Of a DNA stretch of 64,000 nt, positions 9,590-19,479 are shown piece after piece; the first letter of the stretch is position 1, and each line of letters begins with the position of its first letter. The stretch comes from Sepiola atlantica (Eukaryota; Mollusca; Cephalopoda; Sepiida; Sepiolidae). A program made the position numbers and the translations under genes. The notes under the pieces were generated by a model. The model ran no database searches. It was not told the origin of the DNA and saw nothing but the letters and a program-made list of their open reading frames with translations. Location: positions 74,386,979 through 74,450,978 of the forward strand of contig OY744525.1 of NCBI GenBank assembly GCA_963556195.1, given 5' to 3'.

Positions 9590-10101
9590 TTGAGGCATTT
9601 TTGACCCCCCTTTGACCCCCTGGGGGCGCGAAACAGAATTTTTCTGATGTCAAGGATGCTCATTTTATATCCAGAACAATTGCCTCTACACTTTGGCCAA
9701 GTTTCAGAAAAATTAAATGGATGGATCAAACGTTATAGGAGAAAAGGGTCGTTTTTTGCCATTTTGGGGGCTTTTGACCCCCTGGGGGTGCAGACCAGAT
9801 TTTTTCCAAGGTCAGCGATACTTAATTTCTATTAGGAACAATTGCCTCCACATTTTCGCCAAGTTTCAGAGAAATTGAATGGATGGATGAAAAGTTATTT
9901 TTACCATTTCGGGGCCTTTTGACGTCCTGGGGGACTAACCAGATTTTTTTTCAAAAATCGGAGAATGTCACTTTCTAACCTGACCAAAGTTACAACTTCA
10001 TGCAAAATTTCAGAGAAATTCAATGGATGGTTGCGGAGAAAAATCCGGACAGACGGACATGCCTCAAAACATAAGTCCCCCGATTTTATAAATCAGGGGA
10101 C
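9590..10101 (+). repeat. Three-unit ~150-bp repeat ending in a hairpin
   Basis: The unit start TTTTGACCCCCTGGGG-like recurs at about 9610, 9771 and 9916. The unit end CAAGTTTCAGAGAAATT-like followed by AATGGATGG recurs three times. The block ends in CCGGACAGACGGACATG and an inverted repeat at 10075-10101 (GTCCCC...GGGGAC). The structure suggests the 3' end of an unclassified mobile element. Confidence 0.6.
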
Positions 10102-10256
10102 CAATAAGGTGCTCTGGTCAGATGAGAGCAAAAGGAATTTTTGGCTTTCACGCAAAATGCTATGTTTGACAGAAATCTAACACTGCACATCACTCTCAGC
10201 ACTCCGTCTTTACTGTGACAGCGTAAATCGATGGTATTGCTCTTTACAGCAGGGAG

Positions 10257-10635
10257 AGTAAAGCTGACAGAGCCAATTAGTCTGCTAAAGACTTGAGCCT
10301 GGAATGGAGGTTCAAACTTGTCTTACTACAACCATTGTAAATAATTTTCTTTTCTTCCTCTGTGTACCTAAAACTAAATGGAACTTCTATGAGCAAAGTT
10401 TTTAAGAATTGTCCGTCTGTGGAACACAATATGACGGGGCTGCTTTCCAGATGACTACAACATGGTCGTTTTCAAGTCCGATATTAACAAATTCTTAAAT
10501 AATCAATTTCTGCCCAGTTTCAACCACCGTCTCCACTCCTTAGGGTGTTATCTCACCGTCCATCTGACAAACAACTCATTAACCCTTATCCTCGAGTGGC
10601 CTTTGTCTCTTGATAAGCGGTGACTCATTAGTACA
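10257..10635 (+). pseudogene. LINE 3' end (same family as 3500-4060)
   Basis: Contains GAACTTCTATGAGCAAAGTTT, as in the 3500 copy (with CTTCCATG), then the GACTACAACATGGTCG block and the tail AACCCTTATCCTCGAGTG to GCGGTGACTCATTAGTAC. Coding part short and frameshifted. Confidence 0.6.
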
Positions 10636-10674
10636 TAATGATAAATCTTTCAGCCACATTTACAATGGACTGGC

Positions 10675-11095
10675 TTTTTTGTACTAATGAGTCACCATTT
10701 ATCAATGTTAAAAGCCACTCGAACACAAGGGTTAATGAGATGAATAGATTGTCAATTAGATGATCAAGATTAGTATGAGAAGATTGAAAATGATAAATGA
10801 TAAATGGAATGAACAAAATCTGATTACCTATCAGGGCGGTTTATGACAAGTATTTGTTGACATTGGATTTGAAGATGACCATGTGTAGTCTTCATGGAAA
10901 CAATCTCGCATTAATGTATTCCACAGATAGGAAGTTCCGTTTGATCTCAGGCACATGGAGAAAGAAAGGAAAGTTCTTTGCCGTTGTGGTAGGAAGATGA
11001 GTTCTTGCTGTGAAGGTCTTACAAGAGGAGCCAGAGATTGAAGCTCAGTCGAGCATCTTCCATGAAAATAACGATTTTGTACCATGTTAAGGCTT
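10675..11095 (-). pseudogene. LINE 3' end, inverted tail-to-tail with previous copy
   Basis: On the minus strand the frame 11085-10831 reads GTSYLWNTLMRDCFHEDY after LPQRQRTFLSFSMCLRSNG, the WNxLP-like terminus of the same family. The tail on the minus strand ends GGTGACTCATTAGTAC at about 10675, mirroring the end of the forward copy 40 bp away. Confidence 0.6.
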
Positions 11096-11879
11096 ATACT
11101 TGTAAAATCAGAATGACACTAATGCAAAGGATCCAACTGTCGTCAAGGTGACAGGAAACTCTTGCTTCAATTAAGCAATAAGAAAGTATCCACCAATGAA
11201 CTGGCAACCAATCAGAACACAAAGAATCTAAGAATCTAAGCATATTGGAGAATCCCAGCCTGCTTATATACGAACTCTGTAGCTTCTGATCTCAATCTAT
11301 TTTATCCTAACTCAACTAGCCTGACAGATAAGCATTAATTACTAAATCCATTAATACCAAAACACATTTGCATGTTAAAATATCAAATTTTGAGATAAAA
11401 TATCTCATTGGCTTTTTGGTTGATTCTGATAAAGTAGTAAAATGTGTATAACATAATAGAGTCTCTAAATGATGCCTTTTTTTGGCTATGAACACCATTG
11501 AGAAATGCATTTACTCTCACTGTAAAGTCCTCTATTACTCATATATTTATTGGAGGATTGTTCTTACAAAATCAATAATTGCCTTTTTTTTAACTCTTGC
11601 AAACTGTTTGGGTGAACCTTGAACACGTTGTTCATAGCATTTCTTAGGAAAGAAATTCAGTGGAGTAAGATCTGGAGGATGCTGCAACCATAGACTCTCA
11701 GTTCTTTTAGACATTCATCGCCTCTGTTTAGTCTTGAGAGACAATGGATACCCCATGTAAGGGTGGTCGCACGTAATTGTGAAGCAAGGGTTGTGAAATC
11801 TCTCCTGAGTTGATATTGCTTGAATCCAGTGTCAAGGAGAAGCCTAGGACAACTGTAAACTATGCCGAGATAAGTGGAG
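11096..11879. other. Intron 1 stretch without recognised genes
   Basis: No coding or RNA feature recognised. The part next to 11880 could be the body of a 5S-headed SINE, since it lies on the 3' side of the minus-strand 5S-like sequence. Confidence 0.4.
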
Positions 11880-11997
11880 AGCACATACAGTACCTGATAT
11901 TCTCAAATGGTCACCCATTTAGTACTGACCAGGCTTAACGTTGCTTAACTTTGGTGATCTAATGAGAACTGGCGTGTCAACATGATTATGGTGTATA
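11880..11997 (-). pseudogene. 5S rRNA-derived sequence, full length but diverged
   Basis: On the minus strand the order matches 5S rRNA: CGCCAGTTCTCATTAGATCA, CCAAAGTTAAGCAACGTTAA, GGTCAGTACTAAATGGGTGA and a closing GAATATCAGGTACTGTATG. The internal promoter core AAGTTAAGCAACG is preserved. Many substitutions (about one in five bases by eye, for example CGTCGGGCC changed) argue against a functional gene. It could be a 5S pseudogene or the head of a 5S-derived (SINE3-type) SINE. Confidence 0.75.
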
Positions 11998-12940
11998 TAA
12001 TTCTAGACATTAGACGATCATCAAACATGTTGAAGAATAAGAATTGTCAAAGTCACCACTAAATAATAAAAATATTTGATATTCTAATACATCAAGATTT
12101 GCAACCCATGGGTAAAGAATTCAAATTAATTCTCTGGGCACGTGTAATGTTGCTAAGAATGATTGTGTATTACTTTATCGGTAACGCAGGTGTCAGAAAA
12201 TAAAACACAGTTAAAAAGCCATGAGGATGAAGACATTTCATTTATTAATAGTTTGCCTACAATAAAGACAACAAATTAGAGAGGTATACATAGATTAAAC
12301 AATTAACTACATTATTCCCATACAGATAAATTATCACGTCTTTCATAAGGCAAAGAATGTATGTGCTAAATGCACTGAGAAAACTTACATTTTCTCCATG
12401 GCATCTTTTCTGTTAGAAGATGCGGCCAAGGAAAGCCCTGTCTGTTCTGTGTCCAACAAGCAAATGAAGAAAAATTAGGGTCTTAATTATCGACTACGTG
12501 TTTGTACAAGCTTTGAGGATATAAGCCAAAGGGGAATAACTCTAGCCTATAAAATAATTCCTAGTCATGAGGGAGATAACTCTGGTCTTTTAGAAAAAAT
12601 ATAGCAAAGATTTAAAGTTACTAAAAACAAAAAAATAACCAAATTCTAGAATAATGAAGTAGAATTACAAAAACATTGATTAAAATTGCAATGTAAGTAT
12701 AAAATTACAAATCGATGAATAAGCATATAGAATGATGACTTTTGAAATGAGAATTTGGAACGCTGAAAACGTACATAACTTACTGAAAGATTTAAGCAAT
12801 GGCCGCCAGCGATTAAACCATTGAATGAAATTTACATTTTCAAAATGCTAAAATATGAAATAGAATATTATTTCAGTGTCTTCCTTTTTGCATAGTCAAG
12901 CATGACATTACAGGCGCATCTCGTTTTCTCTTATCCCCAG
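11998..12940. other. Intron 1, last kilobase
   Basis: AT-rich. Contains two copies of the mollusc-typical word GGGAGATAACTCT (exact near 12565, variant near 12532). No gene recognised before the acceptor at 12940. Confidence 0.5.
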
Positions 12941-13082
12941 GAAGCAACAAAAGCACATGTTGGCATCATGAGTGAAAGAAGTAAAGAGATGGCACTGGAC
13001 TACGACACCTGGAGATCTATAAATGATGGTGGGCATGGCTGGAGTGTTGGGGACCTTGTTCAAGCTGATGATATTATGACAG
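12941..13082 (+). CDS. Protocadherin cytoplasmic exon 2
   Basis: A 142-bp exon preceded by a pyrimidine tract ending CCCCAG at 12940 and followed by donor GTAAGT at 13083. Entered in phase 0 it reads EATKAHVGIMSERSKEMALD and continues DYDTWRSINDGGHGWSVGDL, ending after the first base of a codon (phase 1). The peptide is polar and acidic with no domain I recognise, as is usual for protocadherin tails. Support comes from phase compatibility on both sides, two clean splice sites, and much more balanced codon use than the AT-rich DNA around it. Intron 1 would be 11086 bp and intron 2 5895 bp. It could be alternatively used. Confidence 0.8.
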
Positions 13083-13158
13083 GTAAGTCAGACGACTGCA
13101 CAACACCACAAAAATAAAAATGACCACGTTAATGAAACTAATTTCATCTATACATACA

Positions 13159-13492
13159 TCTAACATATAAAGTTATCTTGTCGGATTTTTAACTTTGCTT
13201 TTGACTAGCCAATTTTTATTTGTCATTGTTGTACAATGTTATTGGCAATATAATAATGTACTTAGCTACAATTATTTTTTTTAATTACTTAGTCTGGCCC
13301 AGACGACTGCTAATATGAAACACTTTTAAATAATCATTTAAAAATAACAATCAACAAGGGGGATAACACATTTGAAATTGAAGAATATAATAGGAGTTGT
13401 CTACCTTAAGTTTAAGGATGTTCAAACAAATAAAAATTAAAAACTAAAATGACTTCACTGCATCCCGAGCAACGCCGAGAAAGTACAGCTAG
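13159..13492 (+). mobile_element. Helitron-like non-autonomous element
   Basis: Starts TCTAACATATAAAG after an A and ends CATCCCGAGCAACGCCGAG...GCTAG, with a short hairpin-like GC block just before the terminal CTAG. Internal words (GGCAATATAATAATG, GGCCCAGACGA) are shared with 17044-17369. 5'-TC, 3'-CTAG and a subterminal hairpin are Helitron hallmarks. The base after CTAG is G rather than the expected T. Confidence 0.5.
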
Positions 13493-13499
13493 GTATGAT

Positions 13500-15085
13500 A
13501 AACACCTGGATAGTATTACTAATAAGATACTCTGGACCATTCATAGGCTGGACTAAATTAATGACCCTGCGTAACACACTACATCCAAAAGACGATACGG
13601 ACAGACTCTATGTGAAAAGAAACGAAGGGGGAAGAGGACTGGTAAGTATAGAAGACTGTGTAGAACACTAAAAAAAAAAGAGCTGGAGAAATACATAAAA
13701 CAGAACACAGAAAGGCTAATCAGCGCAGCAAGAGACACTGTCTCAATGAACAACCCAGGAAGCACCGAAACCAGAAACAGGCAAGAAAAGAAAAGTGAGA
13801 AGAAAAACAACTACATGGACGCTTCATAAGATTGACAAGAGAAGAGACCCACAAAAATAGCTGGACATGGCTAACAAAATGATGTTTGAACAGAGAAACA
13901 GTATCGTTACTGACGGTTGCACAGAACAATACGATTAGGACAAACTACATTAAAGCTAAAATAAATAAAAGCTAGGAAAACAGTAAATGCAGACTGTGTG
14001 GACACAGTGACGAAACAGTAAATCACATAATAAGTGAATGCAACAAATTAGCCCAAAAAGAATACAAGAACAAACACGACTGTGTAGGAAAAGCAGTACA
14101 CTGGGAACTATGCAAACGACTGCATTTTGAACACTCTGATAAATGGTATAAACATAAACCAGAAACAGTACTGGAAAACGAAAATCACAAAATCCTCTGG
14201 GATATGGAGGTGCAAACAGATAAACTCATACAAGCAAGGATACCGGATGTCATAATAATCGACAAGAAGGAGAAATCCTGCAAAATCATAGATTTTGCTG
14301 CACCAGCGGACCACAGGGTGAAGATCAAGGCGACAGAAAAACGAAGAAAATACGCGGCACTCGCCAGAGAATTGAAAGGGATATAGAGTATGAAAAAAGT
14401 AAATATAATACCAATAATCGTAGGAGCACTAGGAACAATCCCAAAAAACCTGAAAAAAAGACTAGGAGAAATTGGAATTAAAGGGAAGACTGAGACGATA
14501 CAATGGACGGCAATGATGAAAATGGCTGAAATCTTAAAGAAAATCCTTGAATGCGGAACTAACTCACATAAGCTACGAATGCTAACCAGTCACATGGAAG
14601 TTGCAATAGGAAGAAAAAAAAACACAGAAAGAACACCACCACATGAAACCAAGGAACAGAAAATGCAATAAATTTCATAAACTCCCCCTCCCCCCAAAAA
14701 GTGATGGAACCAGCATCGGCTGATACCACACAAAATAGTCGTGAAGAGTCAAAGAGGATGGAAAGACTGAGGAGAGAGAGCACTAACCAGACCTCCACTG
14801 GAAGGGTGCAGAGAGTACTGAGACCTTGGGGAGGCTTATTGCCATCTAAATCCTAGAGAAGACCAATGGTCGTTGCCAGTGAGAAATCGATGATAAGCAT
14901 CAGTTGTGATAATGCAAAATCATTTGAAATAGTTATCGGAAGATGTGGAGAGTACTGGAAATTTGGGGCGACTTGTTGTCACTCAGACTCCAGGGAACAC
15001 CACCGGTGATTATCAGTGAGCAATGACTGATGATGACCTGTGTGAGAACTCCTATTGAGTACAAATAATAATAAATTTGGCTTAT
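13500..15085 (+). pseudogene. LINE 3' half with CCHC motif and restriction-like endonuclease
   Basis: 13561-13671 reads RLYVKRNEGGRGLVSIEDCV. About 13990-14386 reads CRLCGHSDETVNHIISEC (CCHC knuckle, C-x2-C-x8-H-x4-C), then NHKILWDMEVQTDK, then ARIPDVIIIDKKEKSCKIID. The PD...ID spacing looks like the PD-(D/E)xK nuclease that R2/R4/NeSL-type LINEs carry at the C terminus. After a stop, IIPIIVGALGTIPKNLKKRL continues in the +14390 frame. The untranslated tail ends at an ATAATAATAAA tract near 15070. Multiple stops: dead. Confidence 0.7.
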
Positions 15086-15344
15086 TACACTTTACTGCAG
15101 TTTCATGGTTTTCCCATTCTTCAGAATTGTTTTAATATATTTCTGAACAATGCTAGACATTTGAATTAAAATTCAAACTGGTCTAGCGACTTTTCAAAAA
15201 TATACGACACAACGATGTTACATCACATTATTGTTTTTGTTTTGTTAACAATTTATCCGATGTGAAAAAATCATCACATCAAACAATGATATTTGTTTTA
15301 TATATTTTTATATATTTATATGTTTAGATATGACACTAAAAGGT

Positions 15345-15575
15345 TAAATAAATCCGACGGTATGAGTTAAAATGGAAAAGTAGAAGACCTAAAACTCAAC
15401 GTTTCGCCCAGCTGTTGTGTGGGCTTTATCAAGAGAGAAATAGCTAAAACGTGACAAAAGACGTCTTTTGCCACCTTCAGCTTTCCTCTCTTGAAAAAGC
15501 CTATGCAACAGTTGAGCGAAACGTTGAGTTTTAGGTATTCCATTTTTCCATTTTATCTCATATTTTTGTCTGTAA
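15345..15575. repeat. Foldback hairpin, ~230 bp
   Basis: The left arm (about 15355-15440) and right arm (about 15483-15570) are reverse complements containing CCTAAAACTCAACGTTTCGC and the GGCTTT...TCAAGAGAG block. On the minus strand the left arm reads TTGATAA-AGCCC...GGGC-GAAAC, a hammerhead-like layout with two core substitutions. Confidence 0.7.
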
Positions 15576-15654
15576 TATCCCCTTAATTAAAAAGCAGAGA
15601 GAACATTTTGAAACTAATATTTATTTTAAAAAAACAGCTGGATAAAAGAAGTGA

Positions 15655-15930
15655 CTAGCCACTACCTTTGGCTAAGCAGCAAGTGTAGTATCTGTTCTGA
15701 TACTACGCTTCATATATATGTCCTCGGTCAGTGAAGAAGAAATCCAGAAATCCTTCTAGACTGAGGCAATTTAAAATGTTGTCCAAATACAGAGTTTTTT
15801 TCCCTTTGGGTAGCTGGATTTTCCCTACATTCAAACAAAAACGACCTTGTGTCTATCTCTGCCCTCGTGGGGACGCAAGTAAATCAGAACTAGCCGCCGC
15901 TAGAACTGTTGGATGGAATTTAAGAAATCG
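15655..15930 (+). mobile_element. U2 snRNA-derived repeat (SINE-U-like)
   Basis: 15666-15700 reads CCTTTTGGCTAAG-like, then CAAGTGTAGTATCTGTTCT, the 5' end of U2 snRNA including the branch-point-recognition GTAGTA. TCCTCGGTCAG at about 15721 resembles the U2 stem that follows. The tail ends GACCTTGTG...CCTCGTGGGG...AAGTAAATC, shared with 19480-19705 and 23330-23590. This is not a functional U2: most of the molecule is replaced. Confidence 0.7.
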
Positions 15931-16044
15931 GTGAAGATTAATTTACTTAAATAAAACATGAATCCTTATAAAAAAAACTTTTAAATGTATGTTTAAACAT
16001 ATACTTTTAAATCTCTTTATAATCAAACATTCTTTTGTCTGATT

Positions 16045-16830
16045 ATCTGTCTGTTGGTCACTTATAGGGTTCAACACTACTTGGCAGAATTGTACCGAAT
16101 GTGGCATGAAAGATCCTTGAGATGCCGGGTCTGTGATAGGATGGTAAATATGTTACTACTACTACTACTACTACTACTAAAAATAAAAAAAAAATACTTA
16201 TAAGCTCCACAACTAGTGAATAGAATTTCACCTAAATTGGCATGAAGCTCCCTTGGCATATTGTATGTGCCATTGGGAGTAAACATTCTAATATTGCTGC
16301 TGCTGCTACTACTAATCTACTACTAATAGTGATTTTGTATCTGTCTGAAGCCGAAACTTTATTACTTCTATTAATGTACTATTGTACTATGTTTTAATGC
16401 TCAATTCAGTTTACTGCACTATTTCAAACTAATGTACTATCTTTAAATGCTCAATTTTGGGGGGAGGGGATAATGCATCTATTCTGTTGCCATGAGACCA
16501 TTTTCCCAGGCATTACCTCTGCCTTGGGGGAGATAATATATGTTCATTCGGCACGATACCATCTTCCCAGCATTACTTCCTCCTTTTTTTTAGGGGGGGG
16601 GGGTAGTGTTTTCTATCAGAAATATGGTCACATTTTTTGGATAATAATAATAATAACAACAACAACTATAATAATCATTTATGGTTTCAAACTGTTGAGC
16701 AAAATAAAAATACTGCTAATTATAACAATAATTATAAACACTTATAGGCTCCAAAGCTATAAGGTAGAATTGCACCAAATTTGGCATAAGGAACCTTTTA
16801 GTATGCCTGATGTGACAAAATTATAAATAA
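16045..16830 (+). repeat. Three dispersed ~85-bp repeats
   Basis: Units at about 16062, 16200 and 16740 share CTTATAGG(C)TCCA, AGAATT(G/T)(C/T)ACC, TTGGCAT and a CTCCTTGGCAT-like end. A partial unit occurs at 18430. Between them are (TAC)n at 16150, polyG runs and (AAT)n tracts. Confidence 0.5.
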
Positions 16831-17043
16831 AACAACAGCCCTCCAAAGTATCATCACTTTCTTTAACCTTTTTGGCTCGTCAATATTAAAAATTATTACT
16901 TAGGAAAAAATGTGTTTTTATAATTTGGTTTTTAAAGAAATCCAAATTATTGTTGCAAACCGACAAAAAAATATTGTATGAACTTCTTTTAAGTGCACAG
17001 AATGCATTAACAATCATTTAAAAAAAGTAATTTGTACATTTTA

Positions 17044-17369
17044 TCTAACATATAAAGTTATCTTGTTGGATGTGTAAAGTTAGACCCAAATTGACTAATA
17101 AATTTTCGTTTGATATAGTTGCACCATGTTCTTGGCAATATAATAATGCACTTCGTTACAATTTAGTGAAAAATTACTTCGTCCGGCCCAGACGATTGAC
17201 AATATAGAAACATTTTTAAATAATCACCTAAAAATACAAATCAGCAAGTGGGATAACTTATGTTTGTAATTTAATATAATACGAGTTTCTCTCTTACAAC
17301 TAAAATTTCGCTTCTTCTAATTAAAACTTAAAAACTGAAAAAACTTCACTGCATCCCAGGCAACACTAG
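17044..17369 (+). mobile_element. Helitron-like non-autonomous element, second copy
   Basis: Second copy of 13159-13492: starts TCTAACATATAAAG with A before it, and ends CATCCCAGGCAACACTAG with T after it, so it sits between A and T as Helitrons do. Length 326 bp. No coding capacity. Confidence 0.55.
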
Positions 17370-17617
17370 TTATCTATATAATAACACTGCTTGCCCCTCC
17401 AGTAGTTGATTAGGACGACCGTGGATGTAATTCATGTAAACTAAATGCAGTAGTAGTATTAATATAGCTTTCTTTCTATATGTAAACAAGAAGCAGACGA
17501 TAGCTGATTTTTTCCAAATTAATTTTATTACAAAAGTTTCAGCTAAGAAACTTATTAACCAAATTTTAGGAATAAAATGTTTAATGATGAAGCTTAAGTA
17601 TACATTTGAGTTATACT

Positions 17618-17960
17618 TCTAATATATAAAATTATCTTGTCGGATTTTTTCATGTGAAACGTGAATATCAATGGTTCTGACAAATCGATATTTGATTCTG
17701 CCAAGTGATTTCTTTCTTTTTATCTTTGCAGCATGTTCTTTACACTGAAAAGGTATAATTCGCTCCGGTTTCTTTTAGAAAATAATTATTCCGGCAAGGA
17801 AAATTATTACAATGTAGACAATTTTAAATAATGGCCTTAAGTCTCAAAATGTAATGGAGGTAATTCTTTAAACTTAAATGTAAAAAATATAGTTTATCTC
17901 CTGTGAATTTTGAGCTTGTCTTTCCATCACTTCATGACTTTTACATTATTTTTTTTAAAT
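17618..17960 (+). mobile_element. Diverged third Helitron-like copy
   Basis: Starts TCTAATATATAAAATTATC, matching the first 28 bases of the copies above. Later words (GCATGTTCTT, TTCGCTCCGG) are only loosely similar and no CTAG end is clear, so the right boundary is a guess. Confidence 0.35.
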
Positions 17961-18175
17961 AACCACGCTGGTTTTTGTTGACACACATGTTTGCATAGGT
18001 AATACCGTTATATAAGCGATTAATTTAGTACAAGGGGCTCGGAATAAACAAAGAAAACCAGCAAAGTGAAAACTGACTCTTATGGAGGTACAAGTTCGAA
18101 TTCTGTACTAGTCTTATTTTTCACACTGGTTTTTGTTGACACTTGTGTTTGCATCAGTAATATCATTAAATAAAC

Positions 18176-18180
<5 letters not shown>
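17830..18180. other. Intron 2 stretch with a ~50-bp direct repeat
   Basis: TTTTTGTTGACAC...TGTTTGCAT...GTAATA(C/T)C recurs at about 17972 and 18128. Nothing coding. Confidence 0.45.

Positions 18181-18229
<49 letters not shown>
18180..18229. repeat. (TTA)n microsatellite
   Basis: Perfect trinucleotide run. Confidence 0.95.
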
Positions 18230-18230
<1 letters not shown>

Positions 18231-18334
18231 CTGGTAGAATACCCGTCTCAGGACTGGTATAAACAATAAATATAGAATTAGCTTTAAAGTTTAATTTTTT
18301 CTTTCTTTCTTTGGGAGGTATGGTATGGTTTCGG

Positions 18335-18716
18335 TGCCCCCCTCCCCCCCTAAATGGTAAAGTTTACAAAAAAATAAATAATGTACTGACGTTATTCACT
18401 CTGTTACCTAGAATACATATTCCATAATGATAAGCTCCACAGTTTGGAATTTTGCCAAGCACATACATATTTTTGGCGTTCATGTGCGTGCAGCGATTCT
18501 TGTTAAAATGTATTACTTAATATAGCTCAAACTTTGATGTAATGCCATTCTTTTCTCTTAATTTTTTTGTATCTATGAGGATTTGTGTCTAGATGGGCAC
18601 ACACCCTAAATAGTAAAATTTATAAAAAAGATAATGTGCCGATGTTACTCACTATCGAGAATATATATTCCAAAATTCATAATGATTGGTTCATTAGTTT
18701 AAGAGTTTATCCTGTA

Positions 18717-18786
<70 letters not shown>

Positions 18787-18925
18787 TATAAGCATATATA
18801 CATACCTAATTTTATATATATGCACCCACTAAATGTTAAGATTTACAAAAAATAATGTGCCCATGTTACTCATCATGTTTCCTAGAATATATATTCCAAA
18901 ATTCATAATGATTTTTTCATTAGAT
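18335..18925 (+). repeat. Three ~100-bp units just upstream of exon 3
   Basis: CCCTAAATGGTAAAGTTTAC-like, ATGTACTGACGTTA-like, TAGAATA(C/T)ATATTCC and ATAATGAT follow one another in the same order at about 18350, 18605 and 18828. A (TA)n tract at 18721-18782 lies between units two and three. Confidence 0.65.
18721..18782. repeat. (TA)n microsatellite
   Basis: Simple TA tract about 200 bp before the terminal exon. Confidence 0.95.
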
Positions 18926-18977
18926 ATTTCTAATGTCAAAAACGATTGAATATTGCATTTTTTCTCTCTGCTTTCAG

Positions 18978-19213
18978 ATCTTCATTCTTCCGGGCGATGT
19001 ATTTCTCATTCTCTTCGGATTGACCAACTTCCAGGTACCGACAGCGGAAAACTTCTCCAAGAGACTTTTGGCTACTCTAGTGATATATCCCTCCCTGCCA
19101 GGTGTTTTTATAAGCCAGTTGAGGATGCCCAAAGTGCAGATTGGTCAGAAAACAAAACCTCATTACAAGACAGTCCCCGGCCACTTCCACCCGTACCACG
19201 GATACTTCATTAA
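18978..19213 (+). CDS. Protocadherin terminal exon with SH3-ligand-like C terminus
   Basis: The acceptor CTTTCAG ends at 18977. Joined in phase 1 to exon 2, the split codon gives Asp and the frame reads DLHSSGRCISHSLRIDQLPG and on to a TAA at 19211-19213. This adds 78 residues and brings the three exons to 743 residues. The last residues are DSPRPLPPVPRILH; RPLPPVP fits the class I SH3 ligand pattern RxLPPxP and sits 5 residues from the end. A competing ORF in the next frame (from 18933) ignores the splice phase, so I reject it. An AATAAA overlaps the stop at 19212 and could be a poly(A) signal. Known: protocadherin tails recruit cytoplasmic signalling partners; binding of an SH3 protein is inference. 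Confidence 0.85.
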
Positions 19214-19479
19214 TAAAACAAACAAGACAAAACATTTGAACATACATAAAACAAACGATATATAAAAAATATTGAAAAATATTGAAAACCATATATATAT
19301 ATATATATATATATATAAAGAAAAACTCTACAGGTGCCTGTCTCTTATCTAACAAAATGGACTCCAAATGAAAGACAATTAACTAAAAAAAAAAGTTGTG
19401 TTAATTATTATTTTTTACCCGGATTTAATGGATATGAAAAAATATATCCCATCAAAATCTTTTAATCCCTATGATAGTC
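19214..19479. other. Probable protocadherin 3' UTR and flank
   Basis: AATAAA at 19212-19217 overlaps the stop; a (TA)n tract lies at 19291-19316. The true poly(A) site cannot be fixed from sequence alone. Confidence 0.4.

Noticed and set aside
13159..13492. Helitron copy as an exon-associated regulatory element
   Set aside because: It begins 77 bp after exon 2, but nothing in it suggests more than insertion.
16473..16826. 117-residue ORF with Ile/Thr runs
   Set aside because: Generated by AAT/AAC microsatellites and repeat units; no homology signal.
18933..19265. Longer alternative-frame ORF over protocadherin exon 3
   Set aside because: It crosses the acceptor and does not fit the phase left by exon 2; the phase-consistent frame gives a plausible tail with a stop at 19213.
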